A DNA stretch of 64,000 nucleotides from Pseudomonas viridiflava. GTDB lineage: Bacteria; Pseudomonadota; Gammaproteobacteria; Pseudomonadales; Pseudomonadaceae. Shown here one piece after another: positions 27,262 through 36,028 of the stretch. Each line of letters opens with the position of its first letter. Position 1 is the stretch's first letter. Below the pieces are notes generated by a model. The model searched no databases. It was given only the letters and a program-made list of their open reading frames with translations, and was not told the DNA's origin. The position numbers were made by a program, and so were the translations under genes. The stretch spans positions 1 to 64,000 of the forward strand of contig NZ_UPSE01000453.1 in assembly GCF_900573885.1 (NCBI RefSeq). The letters are read 5' to 3'.

Positions 27262-27906
27262 ATGACGCTAATGGACTGCTTGTTATTTGCACCAATCGCC
27301 GTAGCGATTGCCCTCACGCCCGGGCCCAACAATTTCTGCGCGCTTAACAACGGTATTCGCCACGGCGTCGGCACTGCAGTTGCCGCCACCGTTGGCCGCA
27401 ATGTGGCCTACGCCATCTTCCTGGCAATTTCCGCCGTTGGCCTGGGGGCCATGTTGCTGGCGTCGGAAACCGCTTTTACCGTTTTGAAATGGCTGGGCGC
27501 TGCCTACTTGCTCTACCTCGGCATTCGCGCCTGGCGCAGCCGCGAGTTCAGCGGCCTCGATCTGGCTGAAAGCAGCGTAGCAGACGGCGCGGCGAGCAAC
27601 ACGAGTGTGACTCGGCTGATGCTTCAGGAGTTCCTCGTCGGCATCAGCAACCCCAAAGCCATTCTGCTGTTCGCGGCCATCTTCCCGCAGTTCATCAAAC
27701 CCGATTTCCCCACCACCGAACAATTTGTGTACCTGGGCGGCACGTACCTGCTCGCCGAATTTGTTGCCTCCATGGTGTACGGCCTGTTCGGCCGGCAGAT
27801 TCGCCGCCTGATCAAGACCCCAACCGGGGCGCGGCGGCTGAACAAAACCACCGGGGCGTTTTTCATGGGCGCCAGTGGGGTGTTGTTGAGCACTACGCAT
27901 CATTGA
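27262..27906 (+). CDS. LysE/RhtB-family amino acid exporter
   Basis: This 214-residue inner-membrane protein has about six hydrophobic helices. Family signatures are ALTPGPNNFCALNNG near the N-terminus (about residues 18-32) and AAYLLYLGIRAWR (about 79-91). The fourth region GISNPKAILLFAAIFPQF is typical. Family members export amino acids or derivatives by proton exchange; the substrate is not predictable here. It starts 45 bases after ppsR. Confidence 0.9.
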   Translation: MTLMDCLLFAPIAVAIALTPGPNNFCALNNGIRHGVGTAVAATVGRNVAYAIFLAISAVGLGAMLLASETAFTVLKWLGAAYLLYLGIRAWRSREFSGLDLAESSVADGAASNTSVTRLMLQEFLVGISNPKAILLFAAIFPQFIKPDFPTTEQFVYLGGTYLLAEFVASMVYGLFGRQIRRLIKTPTGARRLNKTTGAFFMGASGVLLSTTHH

Positions 27907-27920
27907 TCGTGCTCGCAGCC

Positions 27921-28030
27921 TCCCCCTCTCCCTAACCCTCTCCCCGCTGGGGCGAGGGGACTGAAAGCCGCGCGCTCAAGCTCCCCTCGCCCGCTAGGCC
28001 GGCCGGGCAGGCGAGAGGGGCTGGGGGATA
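27921..28030. repeat. CCCTCTCCC-type dispersed repeat
   Basis: TCCCCCTCTCCCTAACCCTC at one end and GAGAGGGGCTGGGGGATAGG at the other are inverted, with inner GGGGCGAGGGGA/CTCCCCTCGCCC pairs. Related copies lie at 29263-29357 and 50153-50281. It fills the gap between converging genes. Confidence 0.7.
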
Positions 28031-28049
28031 GGGCCGGCCTCCACGCAAA

Positions 28050-29237
28050 TCAGAAACTCGCCGCCGGCACCCGCACCCAGCCTTCCATCAACACCCGCGC
28101 GCTGCGGCTCATGATGGCTTTCTTCACCACCCATTCCCCATTCACCTGCTGGGCCTCAGCACCGACGCGCAACGTGCCGGACGGATGCCCAAAGCGCACC
28201 GCCGTGCGCTCACCGCCGCCCGCTGCCAGATTCACCAACGTGCCGGGAATGGATGCAGCCGTGCCAATGGCCACCGCTGCCGTGCCCATCATGGCGTGGT
28301 GCAGCTTGCCCATGGACAGCGCGCGCACCAGCAAATCAACGTCGCCCTTGGTCACGGTTTTGCCGCTCGAAGCGCGGTAGTCCTGCGCCTTGGCAACAAA
28401 CGCCACCTTGGGCGTGTGCTGGCGCGTCAGTGCTTCTTCCGGGCTTTTGATCAAGCCCATGCGCAGCGCGCCGGCCACACGAATGGCTTCGAACCGCTCA
28501 AGCGCCGCGGGGTTGGTGTTGATGTCTTCGCGCAGCTCGGTGCCGGTGTAGCCGATGGCCTCGGCGTTCACAAACACCGTGGGAATGCCGGCCGTGATCA
28601 TCGTCGCCTTGAAGGTGCCGATACCTGGCACTTCCAAATCGTCGACCAGGTTGCCCGTGGGGAACATCGAGCCGCCCGCCTCGCCGTCGTCCGACGGGTC
28701 GAGAAACTCCAGCACGATTTCCGCCGCAGGAAAGGTCACGCCATCCAGCTCGAAGTCGCCAGTCTCCTGAACCTGGCCGTTGCTGACCGGCACATGGGCG
28801 ATGATGGTTTTCTGGATATTGGCCTGCCAGATGCGCACCACGCATACGCCGTTTTCCGGAATGCGCGCGGGGTCGACCAAGCCGGCATGCAGGGCAAACG
28901 CGCCGGCGCCGGTGGAAAGGTTGCCGCAGTTGCCGCTCCAGTCGACGAACGCCTTGTCGATGGAAACCTGGCCGTAGAGGTAATCCACGTCGTGATCCGG
29001 CTGCGTGCTTTTCGACAGGATCACGCACTTGCTGGTACTCGACGTGGCGCCGCCCATGCCGTCGATTTGCGCGGCATACGGATCGGGGCTGCCGATCACG
29101 CGCATAAACAGACGGTCGCGGGCCGTTCCCGGTACCTGGCAGCTTTCCGGCAAGTCTTGCAGGCGGAAGAACACGCCTTTACTGGTGCCGCCACGCATAT
29201 AGGTGGCGGGGATTTTGATTTGCGCTGGGTGAGGCAT
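28050..29237 (-). CDS. prpF: 2-methylaconitate cis-trans isomerase PrpF
   Basis: This 395-residue enzyme of the diaminopimelate-epimerase-like fold isomerises the trans-2-methylaconitate made by AcnD to the cis isomer that aconitase can hydrate. The N-terminus IPATYMRGGTSKGVFFR is the family signature; GNCGNLSTGAGAFAL (about residues 100-115) and SSTSKCVILS are also present. It is the last gene of the prp cluster, following acnD across a 130-base repeat-bearing gap. Confidence 0.95.
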   Translation of the reverse strand: MPHPAQIKIPATYMRGGTSKGVFFRLQDLPESCQVPGTARDRLFMRVIGSPDPYAAQIDGMGGATSSTSKCVILSKSTQPDHDVDYLYGQVSIDKAFVDWSGNCGNLSTGAGAFALHAGLVDPARIPENGVCVVRIWQANIQKTIIAHVPVSNGQVQETGDFELDGVTFPAAEIVLEFLDPSDDGEAGGSMFPTGNLVDDLEVPGIGTFKATMITAGIPTVFVNAEAIGYTGTELREDINTNPAALERFEAIRVAGALRMGLIKSPEEALTRQHTPKVAFVAKAQDYRASSGKTVTKGDVDLLVRALSMGKLHHAMMGTAAVAIGTAASIPGTLVNLAAGGGERTAVRFGHPSGTLRVGAEAQQVNGEWVVKKAIMSRSARVLMEGWVRVPAASF

Positions 29238-29262
29238 TCATTGTGTCCTCGATAGTTGGAGC

Positions 29263-29357
29263 GTCCCTTCTCCCTCAGGGAGAAGGTGCCCGAAGGGCGA
29301 TGAGGGATGTCATAAACCAAACCCTCACCTCAACCCTCTCCCAAAGGGAGAGGGAGC
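29263..29357. repeat. CCCTCTCCC-type dispersed repeat between acnD and prpF
   Basis: CCTTCTCCCTCAGGGAGAAGG is itself a hairpin. The distal part reads CCCTCACCTCAACCCTCTCCC with AAAGGGAGAGGGAG. It belongs to the same repeat class as 27921-28030 and 50153-50281 and could end or process the acnD-prpF message. Confidence 0.65.
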
Positions 29358-29367
29358 TAGCGTTTTT

Positions 29368-31977
29368 TTACGCCACCGTCGCTTCCAGGAAGTCCTTGGC
29401 AAAGCGCTGCAACACGCCGCCCGCTTCGTACACCGACACTTCTTCGGCAGTATCCAGCCGGCAGGTCATCGGCACTTCCAGGCGCTCGCCGTTCTTCCGG
29501 GTGATAACCAGGGTCAGCGTGGCACGCGGGGTGCGCTCGCCGATCACGTCGTACACCTCGGTGCCGTCCAGCCCCAGGGTCAGGCGGTTGGTGCCGGGTT
29601 TGAACTCCAGCGGCAACACACCCATGCCCACCAGGTTGGTGCGGTGAATGCGCTCGAAGCCTTCGGCGGCAATCGCTTCGACGCCCGCCAGGCGCACACC
29701 TTTGGCCGCCCAGTCGCGCGACGAGCCCTGACCGTAGTCGGCGCCGGCCACGATAATCAGCGGCTGCTTGCGCTCCATGTAGGTTTCGATCGCTTCCCAC
29801 ATGCGCGTGACCTTGCCATCCGGCTCAATGCGGGTCAGGGAGCCTTTCTTCACCTGCCCGTCGACCACGGCCATCTCGTTCACCAGCTGTGGGTTGGCAA
29901 AGGTGGCGCGCTGGGCGGTCAGGTGGTCGCCACGGTGCGTGGCGTAGGAGTTGAAGTCTTCTTCCGGCAGGCCCATTTTCGCCAGGTATTCGCCGGCGGC
30001 GCTGTCCAACAGAATGGCGTTGGAAGGCGACAGGTGATCGGTGGTGATGTTGTCCGGCAGCACCGCCAAAGGACGCATGCCCGTCAGGCTGCGCTCGCCG
30101 GCCAGGGCACCTTCCCAATACGGCGGGCGACGAATGTAGGTCGACTGCGGCCGCCAGTCGTACAGCGGGCTGGCCGCCTCCTCCACCGTGCCGAGGTCGA
30201 ACATCGGAATGTAGATCTGCTTGAACTGCTCCGGCTTCACCGACGAGGCAACCAGCGCGTCGATTTCCTCGTCGCTTGGCCACAGATCTTTGAGCGTGAT
30301 CGCATTGCCCGCCGCGTCATGGCCGAGCACGTCCTGCTCGATGTCGAAGCGCACGGTGCCGGCGATGGCGTATGCCACCACCAACGGCGGCGAGGCCAGG
30401 AAGGCTTGCTTGGCGTATGGGTGAATGCGCCCGTCGAAGTTGCGGTTTCCCGACAACACGGCGGTGGCGTACAGGTCGCGGTCGATGATTTCCTGCTGAA
30501 TCACCGGGTCCAACGCGCCGGACATGCCGTTACAGGTGGTGCACGCATACGCCACGATGCCAAAGCCCAACTGCTCAAGTTCGCTGAGCAAGCCGGCTTC
30601 TTCCAGGTACAACTTGGCCACTTTCGAGCCCGGCGCAAACGAGGTTTTCACCCACGGTTTGCGTTGCAGGCCCAAGGCGTTGGCTTTCTTCGCGACCAGG
30701 CCGGCGGCGACGACGTTGCGCGGGTTCGAGGTGTTGGTGCAGCTGGTGATGGCGGCGATGATCACCGCGCCGTCCGGCAATTTACCGTCCGCTTCTTCGC
30801 CCTTGGCTGCCGCCAGCATGGCGTCGCCGGCAATGCCGCGTTCCTGCAAAGCGCTAGTGGGCAGGCGTTTATGCGGGTTGCTTGGGCCCGCCATGTTGCG
30901 TACCACACTGGACAAGTCAAAGCTCAGCACCCGCTCGTACTCGGCAGTTTCCAGCGCGTCGGCCCACAGGCCGGTGAGCTTGGCGTACTGCTCAACCAAT
31001 GCCACTTGCTGCGGTTCGCGGCCGGTCAGGTTCAGGTAGTCGATGGTTTGCTGATCGATGTAGAACATCGAGGCGGTGGCGCCGTATTCCGGGCACATGT
31101 TCGAGATGGTCGCGCGGTCGCCGATGGACAGGCTGTTGGCGCCCTCGCCGAAGAACTCCACATAGGCGCCAACCACGCGCTCCTTACGCAGGAATTCGGT
31201 GATCGCCAGCACGATGTCAGTGGCCGTAATGCCAGGCTGACGCTTGCCCGTCAGCTCGACGCCGACGATATCGGGCAGGCGCATCATCGAGGCGCGGCCG
31301 AGCATCACGGTTTCCGCTTCCAGGCCGCCAACGCCGATGGCGATCACGCCCAAGGCGTCCACGTGCGGCGTGTGACTGTCGGTGCCGACGCAGGTGTCGG
31401 GGTAGGCCACGCCATCACGCGCCATGATCACCGGGCTCATTTTCTCCAGATTGATCTGGTGCATGATGCCGTTGCCGGCCGGGATCACGTCGACGTTTTT
31501 GAACGCGGTTTTGGTCCACTCGATAAAGTGGAAACGGTCCTCGTTGCGACGCTCTTCCACGGCGCGGTTTTTCTCGAACGCATCCGGGTCGAAGCCGGCG
31601 TATTCCACGGCCAGCGAGTGGTCGACGATCAGTTGCGTCGGCACCACCGGGTTGACCTTCGCCGGGTCGCCGCCCATGTCGGCAATGGCGTCACGCAGGC
31701 CGGCCAGGTCCACCAGCGCGGTTTGGCCGAGAATGTCGTGGCACACCACGCGCGCCGGGTACCAAGGGAAGTCGAGGTCGCGCTTGCGTTCGATCAGTTG
31801 TTTGAGGGAATCGGTGAGCATGGCCGGGGCGCAGCGGCGCACCAATTGCTCGGCCAGCACACGCGAGGTGTACGGCAGCTTGGCGTACGCGCCGGGCTCA
31901 ATGGCGTCGACCGCTTCGCGCGTGTCGAAGTAATCCAGCACGGTGCCCGGCAGGTTTTTGCGGTAGTGGGTGTTCAT
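29368..31977 (-). CDS. acnD: 2-methylcitrate dehydratase, Fe-S type AcnD
   Basis: This 869-residue aconitase-family enzyme dehydrates 2-methylcitrate to trans-2-methylaconitate. [4Fe-4S] cysteines are visible in AAITSCTNTSNPRNV and in ACTTCNGMSG. The C-terminal swivel domain (about residues 700-860) contains GADYGQGSSRDWAAKG. I chose ATG 31977 (MNTHYRK) by family; ATG 31989 (MSIAMNTH) has a better-placed AAGGA and adds four residues. A much longer frame to 32220 overlaps prpC and is rejected. Confidence 0.95.
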   Translation of the reverse strand: MNTHYRKNLPGTVLDYFDTREAVDAIEPGAYAKLPYTSRVLAEQLVRRCAPAMLTDSLKQLIERKRDLDFPWYPARVVCHDILGQTALVDLAGLRDAIADMGGDPAKVNPVVPTQLIVDHSLAVEYAGFDPDAFEKNRAVEERRNEDRFHFIEWTKTAFKNVDVIPAGNGIMHQINLEKMSPVIMARDGVAYPDTCVGTDSHTPHVDALGVIAIGVGGLEAETVMLGRASMMRLPDIVGVELTGKRQPGITATDIVLAITEFLRKERVVGAYVEFFGEGANSLSIGDRATISNMCPEYGATASMFYIDQQTIDYLNLTGREPQQVALVEQYAKLTGLWADALETAEYERVLSFDLSSVVRNMAGPSNPHKRLPTSALQERGIAGDAMLAAAKGEEADGKLPDGAVIIAAITSCTNTSNPRNVVAAGLVAKKANALGLQRKPWVKTSFAPGSKVAKLYLEEAGLLSELEQLGFGIVAYACTTCNGMSGALDPVIQQEIIDRDLYATAVLSGNRNFDGRIHPYAKQAFLASPPLVVAYAIAGTVRFDIEQDVLGHDAAGNAITLKDLWPSDEEIDALVASSVKPEQFKQIYIPMFDLGTVEEAASPLYDWRPQSTYIRRPPYWEGALAGERSLTGMRPLAVLPDNITTDHLSPSNAILLDSAAGEYLAKMGLPEEDFNSYATHRGDHLTAQRATFANPQLVNEMAVVDGQVKKGSLTRIEPDGKVTRMWEAIETYMERKQPLIIVAGADYGQGSSRDWAAKGVRLAGVEAIAAEGFERIHRTNLVGMGVLPLEFKPGTNRLTLGLDGTEVYDVIGERTPRATLTLVITRKNGERLEVPMTCRLDTAEEVSVYEAGGVLQRFAKDFLEATVA

Positions 31978-31991
31978 CGCAATGCTCATGA

Positions 31992-33155
31992 TTATGGGCG
32001 GTCCTTGAGCGGCACGAACTTGAGGTCTTCGGGGCCTGTGTAGTTGGCGCTCGGGCGAATGATTTTGCCGTCGATGCGCTGCTCGATCACATGCGACGAC
32101 CAGCCCGAGGTGCGGGCGATTACGAACAGCGGCGTGAACATGGCGGTGGGCACGCCCATCATGTGGTAGCTCACCGCGCTGAACCAATCGAGGTTGGGGA
32201 ACATTTTCTTGATGTCCCACATGATGGTTTCCAGGCGCTCGGCAATGTCGAACATCTTGGTGTTGTTCTGCTCTGCCGACAGCTCGCGGGCCACTTCTTT
32301 AATCACGTTGTTGCGCGGGTCGGCCACGGTGTACACCGGGTGGCCGAAGCCGATCACCACTTCTTTTTTCTCAACGCGGGCGCGGATATCGGCCTCGGCT
32401 TCATCCGGGTTGTCGTAGCGTTTTTGAATTTCGAAGGCCACTTCGTTGGCGCCGCCATGCTTGGGGCCACGCAATGCGCCGATGGCGCCGGCGATGCACG
32501 AGTGCATGTCCGAACCGGTGCCGGCGATCACGCGCGAGGTGAAGGTCGAGGCGTTGAATTCATGCTCGGCGTACAGGTTCAGCGAGGTGTGCATGGCGCG
32601 CACCCACGACTCGCGCGGCTTCTCGCCGTGCAGCAAGTGCAGGAAATGGCCGCCGATGGAGTCGTCATCGGTTTCCACATCGATGCGTTTGCCGTTGTGG
32701 CTGAAGTGGTACCAATACAACAGGGCCGAGCCCAGCGAAGCCATCAGCTTGTCGGCGATATCGCGGGCGCCGGGGTGGTTGTGGTCGTCTTTCTCTGGCG
32801 ACACGCAGCCCAGCACCGACACGGCGGTGCGCATCACATCCATCGGGTGCGCCGACGGCGGCAGTTGTTCCAGCGAGGTTTTCAGCGCGGCCGGAATACC
32901 GCGCAGCGCTTTGAGCTTGGCTTTGTAGGCGGCCAGTTCCGACACGTTCGGCAGCTTACCGTGCACCAGCAGGTGGGCGATTTCTTCGAAGTCGCAGCGG
33001 TTGGCAAAATCCAGCACGTCGTAGCCACGGTAGTGCAGGTCGTTGCCGGTACGGCCGACGGTGCACAGCGCGGTATTGCCGGCGGCGGTGCCGCTCAGGG
33101 CAACTGATTTCTTGGGTTTGAAGCCCGGCGTGGTCGTCTCTGGGGTTGCGCTCAT
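31992..33155 (-). CDS. prpC: 2-methylcitrate synthase
   Basis: This 387-residue citrate-synthase-fold enzyme condenses propionyl-CoA with oxaloacetate. Conserved catalytic histidines lie in the [16 protein letters not shown] (about residues 235-250) and [10 protein letters not shown] (about 270-280) motifs, and a DMHSCIAGA segment precedes them. The N-terminus [17 protein letters not shown] is typical of PrpC. It lies between prpB and acnD, with a GAGGAGA ribosome site. Confidence 0.97.
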   Translation of the reverse strand: MSATPETTTPGFKPKKSVALSGTAAGNTALCTVGRTGNDLHYRGYDVLDFANRCDFEEIAHLLVHGKLPNVSELAAYKAKLKALRGIPAALKTSLEQLPPSAHPMDVMRTAVSVLGCVSPEKDDHNHPGARDIADKLMASLGSALLYWYHFSHNGKRIDVETDDDSIGGHFLHLLHGEKPRESWVRAMHTSLNLYAEHEFNASTFTSRVIAGTGSDMHSCIAGAIGALRGPKHGGANEVAFEIQKRYDNPDEAEADIRARVEKKEVVIGFGHPVYTVADPRNNVIKEVARELSAEQNNTKMFDIAERLETIMWDIKKMFPNLDWFSAVSYHMMGVPTAMFTPLFVIARTSGWSSHVIEQRIDGKIIRPSANYTGPEDLKFVPLKDRP

Positions 33156-33250
33156 CGCGGGTATCTCCTCATCTGATCCGGTTGTAATTGTTGTTCTGAC
33201 TCAGCACAGCGCTGGCCGGCCGCCGCTTCAGTCGAGCGGCCGGGTGGCAA

Positions 33251-34135
33251 TCACTTCTTGGCGGCAAACAACGCGTCGAGCTTTTGCTCGAAGGCGTGGT
33301 AGTTGATGCGGTCATACAGTTCAGCACGGGTCTGCATCAATTCGATGACGTCCTTCTGGTGGCCGTTCTGGCGAATCGAGGTGTAAACACTTTCCGCCGC
33401 CTTGTTGGAAGCGCGGAAGGCCGACAGCGGATAAAGCTGAATGGCAACGCCGACCGAGGCCAGCTCATCGCGGGTAAACAGCGGCGTGGCGCCGAACTCG
33501 GTGATGTTCGCCAGCACCGGCACGCCCAGCGCGTCGACAAAGCGCTTGTAAGTCGGCAGGTCGTAGGCGGCTTCGGCAAAGATGCCGTCGGCCCCGGCTT
33601 CCACATAGCGCAGGCAGCGTTCAATGGCAGCGTCCACGCCTTCGGCCTGAATGGCATCGGTGCGGGCGATCAGGAAGAAGTCGGCGTCGGTCTTGGCGTC
33701 GGCAGCGGCTTTGACGCGGTCGGCCATTTCTTCGGTGGAGACGATTTCCTTGCCCGGACGGTGACCACAACGCTTGGCGCCGACCTGGTCTTCGATATGA
33801 GCCGCCGCGGCGCCGGCCTTGATCAGGCTTTTAACCGTGCGCTCGATATTGAACGCGCTGGGGCCGAAGCCGGTGTCGATGTCGACCAGCAGCGGCAGGT
33901 CGCACACATCGGTGATGCGGCGCACGTCGGTGAGCACGTCGTCCAGGGTGTTGATGCCCAGATCCGGCAAGCCCAGGGAGCCGGCAGCCACCCCGCCACC
34001 GGACAGGTAAATGGCTTTATAACCGGCGCGCTTGGCCAGCAGCGCGTGATTGGCGTTGATCGCGCCGATGACCTGCAACGGCGACTCGGCAGCAATGGCA
34101 GCGCGGAAACGTTGACCTGGGGTGTTGGAGCTCAT
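33251..34135 (-). CDS. prpB: 2-methylisocitrate lyase
   Basis: This 294-residue PEP-mutase/isocitrate-lyase superfamily enzyme splits 2-methylisocitrate into pyruvate and succinate, the last step of the cycle. The catalytic loop [12 protein letters not shown] (about residues 118-130) contains the essential cysteine; LVDIDTGFG supplies Mg-binding acids. Its ATG overlaps the prpR stop (ATGA), so the regulator and first enzyme are translationally coupled. Confidence 0.97.
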   Translation of the reverse strand: MSSNTPGQRFRAAIAAESPLQVIGAINANHALLAKRAGYKAIYLSGGGVAAGSLGLPDLGINTLDDVLTDVRRITDVCDLPLLVDIDTGFGPSAFNIERTVKSLIKAGAAAAHIEDQVGAKRCGHRPGKEIVSTEEMADRVKAAADAKTDADFFLIARTDAIQAEGVDAAIERCLRYVEAGADGIFAEAAYDLPTYKRFVDALGVPVLANITEFGATPLFTRDELASVGVAIQLYPLSAFRASNKAAESVYTSIRQNGHQKDVIELMQTRAELYDRINYHAFEQKLDALFAAKK

Positions 34136-34863
34136 GCTTCACCTCTCGTGGGGGATTTGGAAACTGCCTGCCCGGCCTGGCCGGTGTAGTGGCGTTCGAT
34201 ATTGCGTTTGGAGGCCGCGATATGGCGGCGCATCAGCAGCTCCGCCAGCTCGCCGTCGCGCTCGGAAATGGCGTCGAGAATGCGGTGATGCTCGGCAAAC
34301 GCGTGACGCGGGCGGTTGGGCGTGGCGGAAAATTGCAGGCGATACATGCGCACCAACTGGTACAGCTCGCCGCAGAGCATCTGCGCCAGGGTTTTGTTGC
34401 CGCTGCCTTGAATGATTCGGTAGTGGAAGTCGAAGTCGCCTTCCTGCTGGTAATAGCCGACACCGGCTTGGAACGCGGCGTCGCGCTCGTGCAAATCCAG
34501 CACGCTGCGCAGCTCATCGATCTCGGTCTGGCTCATGCGCTCGGCCGCGAGGCGACAGGCCATGCCCTCCAGCGACTCGCGAATTTCGTACAGCTCAATC
34601 AGCTCGGCATGGCTCAGCGAGACAACGCGGGCGCCGACATGGGGCACGCGCACCAGCAGCTTCTGGCCTTCAAGCCGGTGAATCGCCTCACGCAGCGGGC
34701 CACGGCTGATGCCATAGGTGCGGGCCAGTTCGGGTTCGGAGATTTTGCTGCCGGGGGCGATATCGCCCTGCACGATGGCTGCCTGGATACGGCGGAACAC
34801 GTGCTCGGAGAGGGTCTCGGAGTCGACAGGGGAATCGACCGGAGATTCGAGGGCGTCTTGCAT
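34132..34863 (-). CDS. prpR: GntR-family (FCD) regulator of the prp genes
   Basis: This 243-residue regulator has an N-terminal winged helix-turn-helix (about residues 14-82, with [20 protein letters not shown]) and a C-terminal all-helical FCD ligand-binding domain (about 92-220, with metal-binding His residues in DFDFHYRI and AFAEHHRIL). It is the first gene of the cluster. The palindrome-containing TATTGTCGACAC site overlaps its start codon, suggesting autorepression relieved by a methylcitrate-cycle intermediate. In enterobacteria PrpR is an unrelated sigma54 activator. Confidence 0.88.
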   Translation of the reverse strand: MQDALESPVDSPVDSETLSEHVFRRIQAAIVQGDIAPGSKISEPELARTYGISRGPLREAIHRLEGQKLLVRVPHVGARVVSLSHAELIELYEIRESLEGMACRLAAERMSQTEIDELRSVLDLHERDAAFQAGVGYYQQEGDFDFHYRIIQGSGNKTLAQMLCGELYQLVRMYRLQFSATPNRPRHAFAEHHRILDAISERDGELAELLMRRHIAASKRNIERHYTGQAGQAVSKSPTRGEA

Positions 34864-34874
34864 ATTGTCGACAC
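34863..34874. promoter_or_regulatory. Candidate PrpR operator, start-proximal
   Basis: TATTGTCGACAC is identical to 34925-34936. The core TTGTCGACA resembles the ATTGTCGACAAT type palindrome used by FCD-class GntR regulators. It abuts the prpR ATG. Confidence 0.65.
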
Positions 34875-34924
34875 ACCGATGAATATTTCAATGAAAACTA
34901 CGCCCAGACACCGTAATAGTCAAT

Positions 34925-34936
34925 TATTGTCGACAC
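34925..34936. promoter_or_regulatory. Candidate PrpR operator, distal
   Basis: This is a second perfect TATTGTCGACAC, 62 bases (six helical turns) from the first and in the same orientation. The prp promoter probably lies between or overlaps these sites. Confidence 0.65.
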
Positions 34937-35147
34937 GTAGGTTGGGTTGAGCCCCGCAAAGCCCAACAGGCCGGCCGCCGGCCGGCGCGTATCGGTCCCC
35001 AGCGAACGGTTTTGATCCATACCGCAACGCGGAGCTCGCAGGATTTGCACGCCGGGCCCGTGGGATTTGCACGCGGAGCCCTTTGGATCTACACGCGGAG
35101 CCCCTCGGGCTCCTTGTTGGGCTTCGCTGTGCTCAACCCAACCTACC
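34937..35147. repeat. MITE-like repeat element with internal tandem units
   Basis: The outer arms are GTAGGTTGGGTTGAG (left, 34937-34951, continuing into AAAGCCCAAC) and its complement CTCAACCCAACCTAC (right, to 35147). Inside are at least three 22-base tandem units beginning GGATTTGCAC or GGATCTACAC (35041, 35063, 35085), sharing ACGC[CG]G. No ORF is present. It occupies most of the gap between prpR (34863) and the next gene (35321). The arms match the element at 23741-23826. Confidence 0.7.
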
Positions 35148-35320
35148 CGCGAAAAATCTGCATGGTAGAATGCGCCGCGCTTGAAGCCTGCCAGCCTGCA
35201 CCGTGCGGGCTGCTAGACTCACTCGCCATGAACCTAAGCCCTTGCTGTTAACACTAAGTGACTTGTTCCGGGACGCCGCACACGGCCCCGCTGAAATTTC
35301 CACGATCCGTTTTAGGACTT

Positions 35321-35872
35321 ATGACACTCAAGCCCTTAGCCCTCTTGTTGACCTTTATGCTGTTGCCGGCCTTGAGCCTGGCGGCGGACAAGGGCGTGTA
35401 TGGCCTGAACGAATACGCGCAGCTCACCGACATCGACGTGCAGGTGGCAGCCAAGCTCGACACCGGCGCCAAGACTGCCTCGCTCAGTGCTCGCGACATC
35501 AAACGCTTCAAGCGCGATGGCGAAACCTGGGTGCGCTTTTATCTGGCCATCGACGACGCCCACGCGCACCCCATCGAACGCCCTCTGGCACGCATCAGCA
35601 AAATCAAACGCCGCGCCGGTGACTACGATCCCGACGAAGAGAAAACCTACACGGCACGCCCGGTCATCGAACTTCAGGTATGCATGGGCAAGGCCCTGCG
35701 CACCATCGAGGTCAACCTCACCGACCGCAGCGCATTCCAGTACCCCTTATTGATTGGTTCCGAAGCACTCAAACGCTTCGACGCCCTGGTTGATCCCAGC
35801 CTTAAATACGCCGCCGGCAAGCCCGGTTGCGCGGTAGCGGATGACAGCAGCGAGAAACAACCGGTGAGCTAA
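35321..35872 (+). CDS. RimB/DUF785-type aspartic-protease-like protein
   Basis: This 183-residue protein has a signal peptide (about residues 1-20, LALLLTFMLLPALSLA), so it acts in the periplasm. The body is a retropepsin-like domain of the family often labelled ATP-dependent zinc protease. The active-site motif KLDTGAKTASLSA (about 40-52) and the later FQYPLLIGSEALKRF flap/strand region are present. The start is ATG 35321; a longer frame from 35258 has no signal-peptide logic. It is followed by the transglutaminase-like and ATP-grasp genes, a conserved trio in Pseudomonas. Confidence 0.85.
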   Translation: MTLKPLALLLTFMLLPALSLAADKGVYGLNEYAQLTDIDVQVAAKLDTGAKTASLSARDIKRFKRDGETWVRFYLAIDDAHAHPIERPLARISKIKRRAGDYDPDEEKTYTARPVIELQVCMGKALRTIEVNLTDRSAFQYPLLIGSEALKRFDALVDPSLKYAAGKPGCAVADDSSEKQPVS

Positions 35873-36028
35873 ACGGCCTACCCGGCCGCGAAACTGCCGA
35901 CGCAAGTCGCAACAGAACAGCTTCAAGAACGTGAGCTTCACCGCAATGCCATTACCTGCACCGCGCCCTGCCTGGGGTCATGTGGTACAGCGACACTGAC
36001 AAGATTGATTAATGGACAGGTTCCCCAC

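Noticed and set aside
29644-32043. A 799-codon open frame antisense to acnD
   Set aside because: It is an antisense shadow created by high-GC codon use of acnD. No ribosome site or domain.
31978-32220. Upstream extension of acnD to 32220
   Set aside because: It overlaps the 3' end of prpC in another frame; the conserved N-terminus begins at 31977 or 31989.
35041-35106. Tandem 22-base units as a CRISPR array
   Set aside because: The units are directly adjacent with no unique spacers, degenerate, and no cas genes are nearby. No CRISPR array is seen anywhere in the window.
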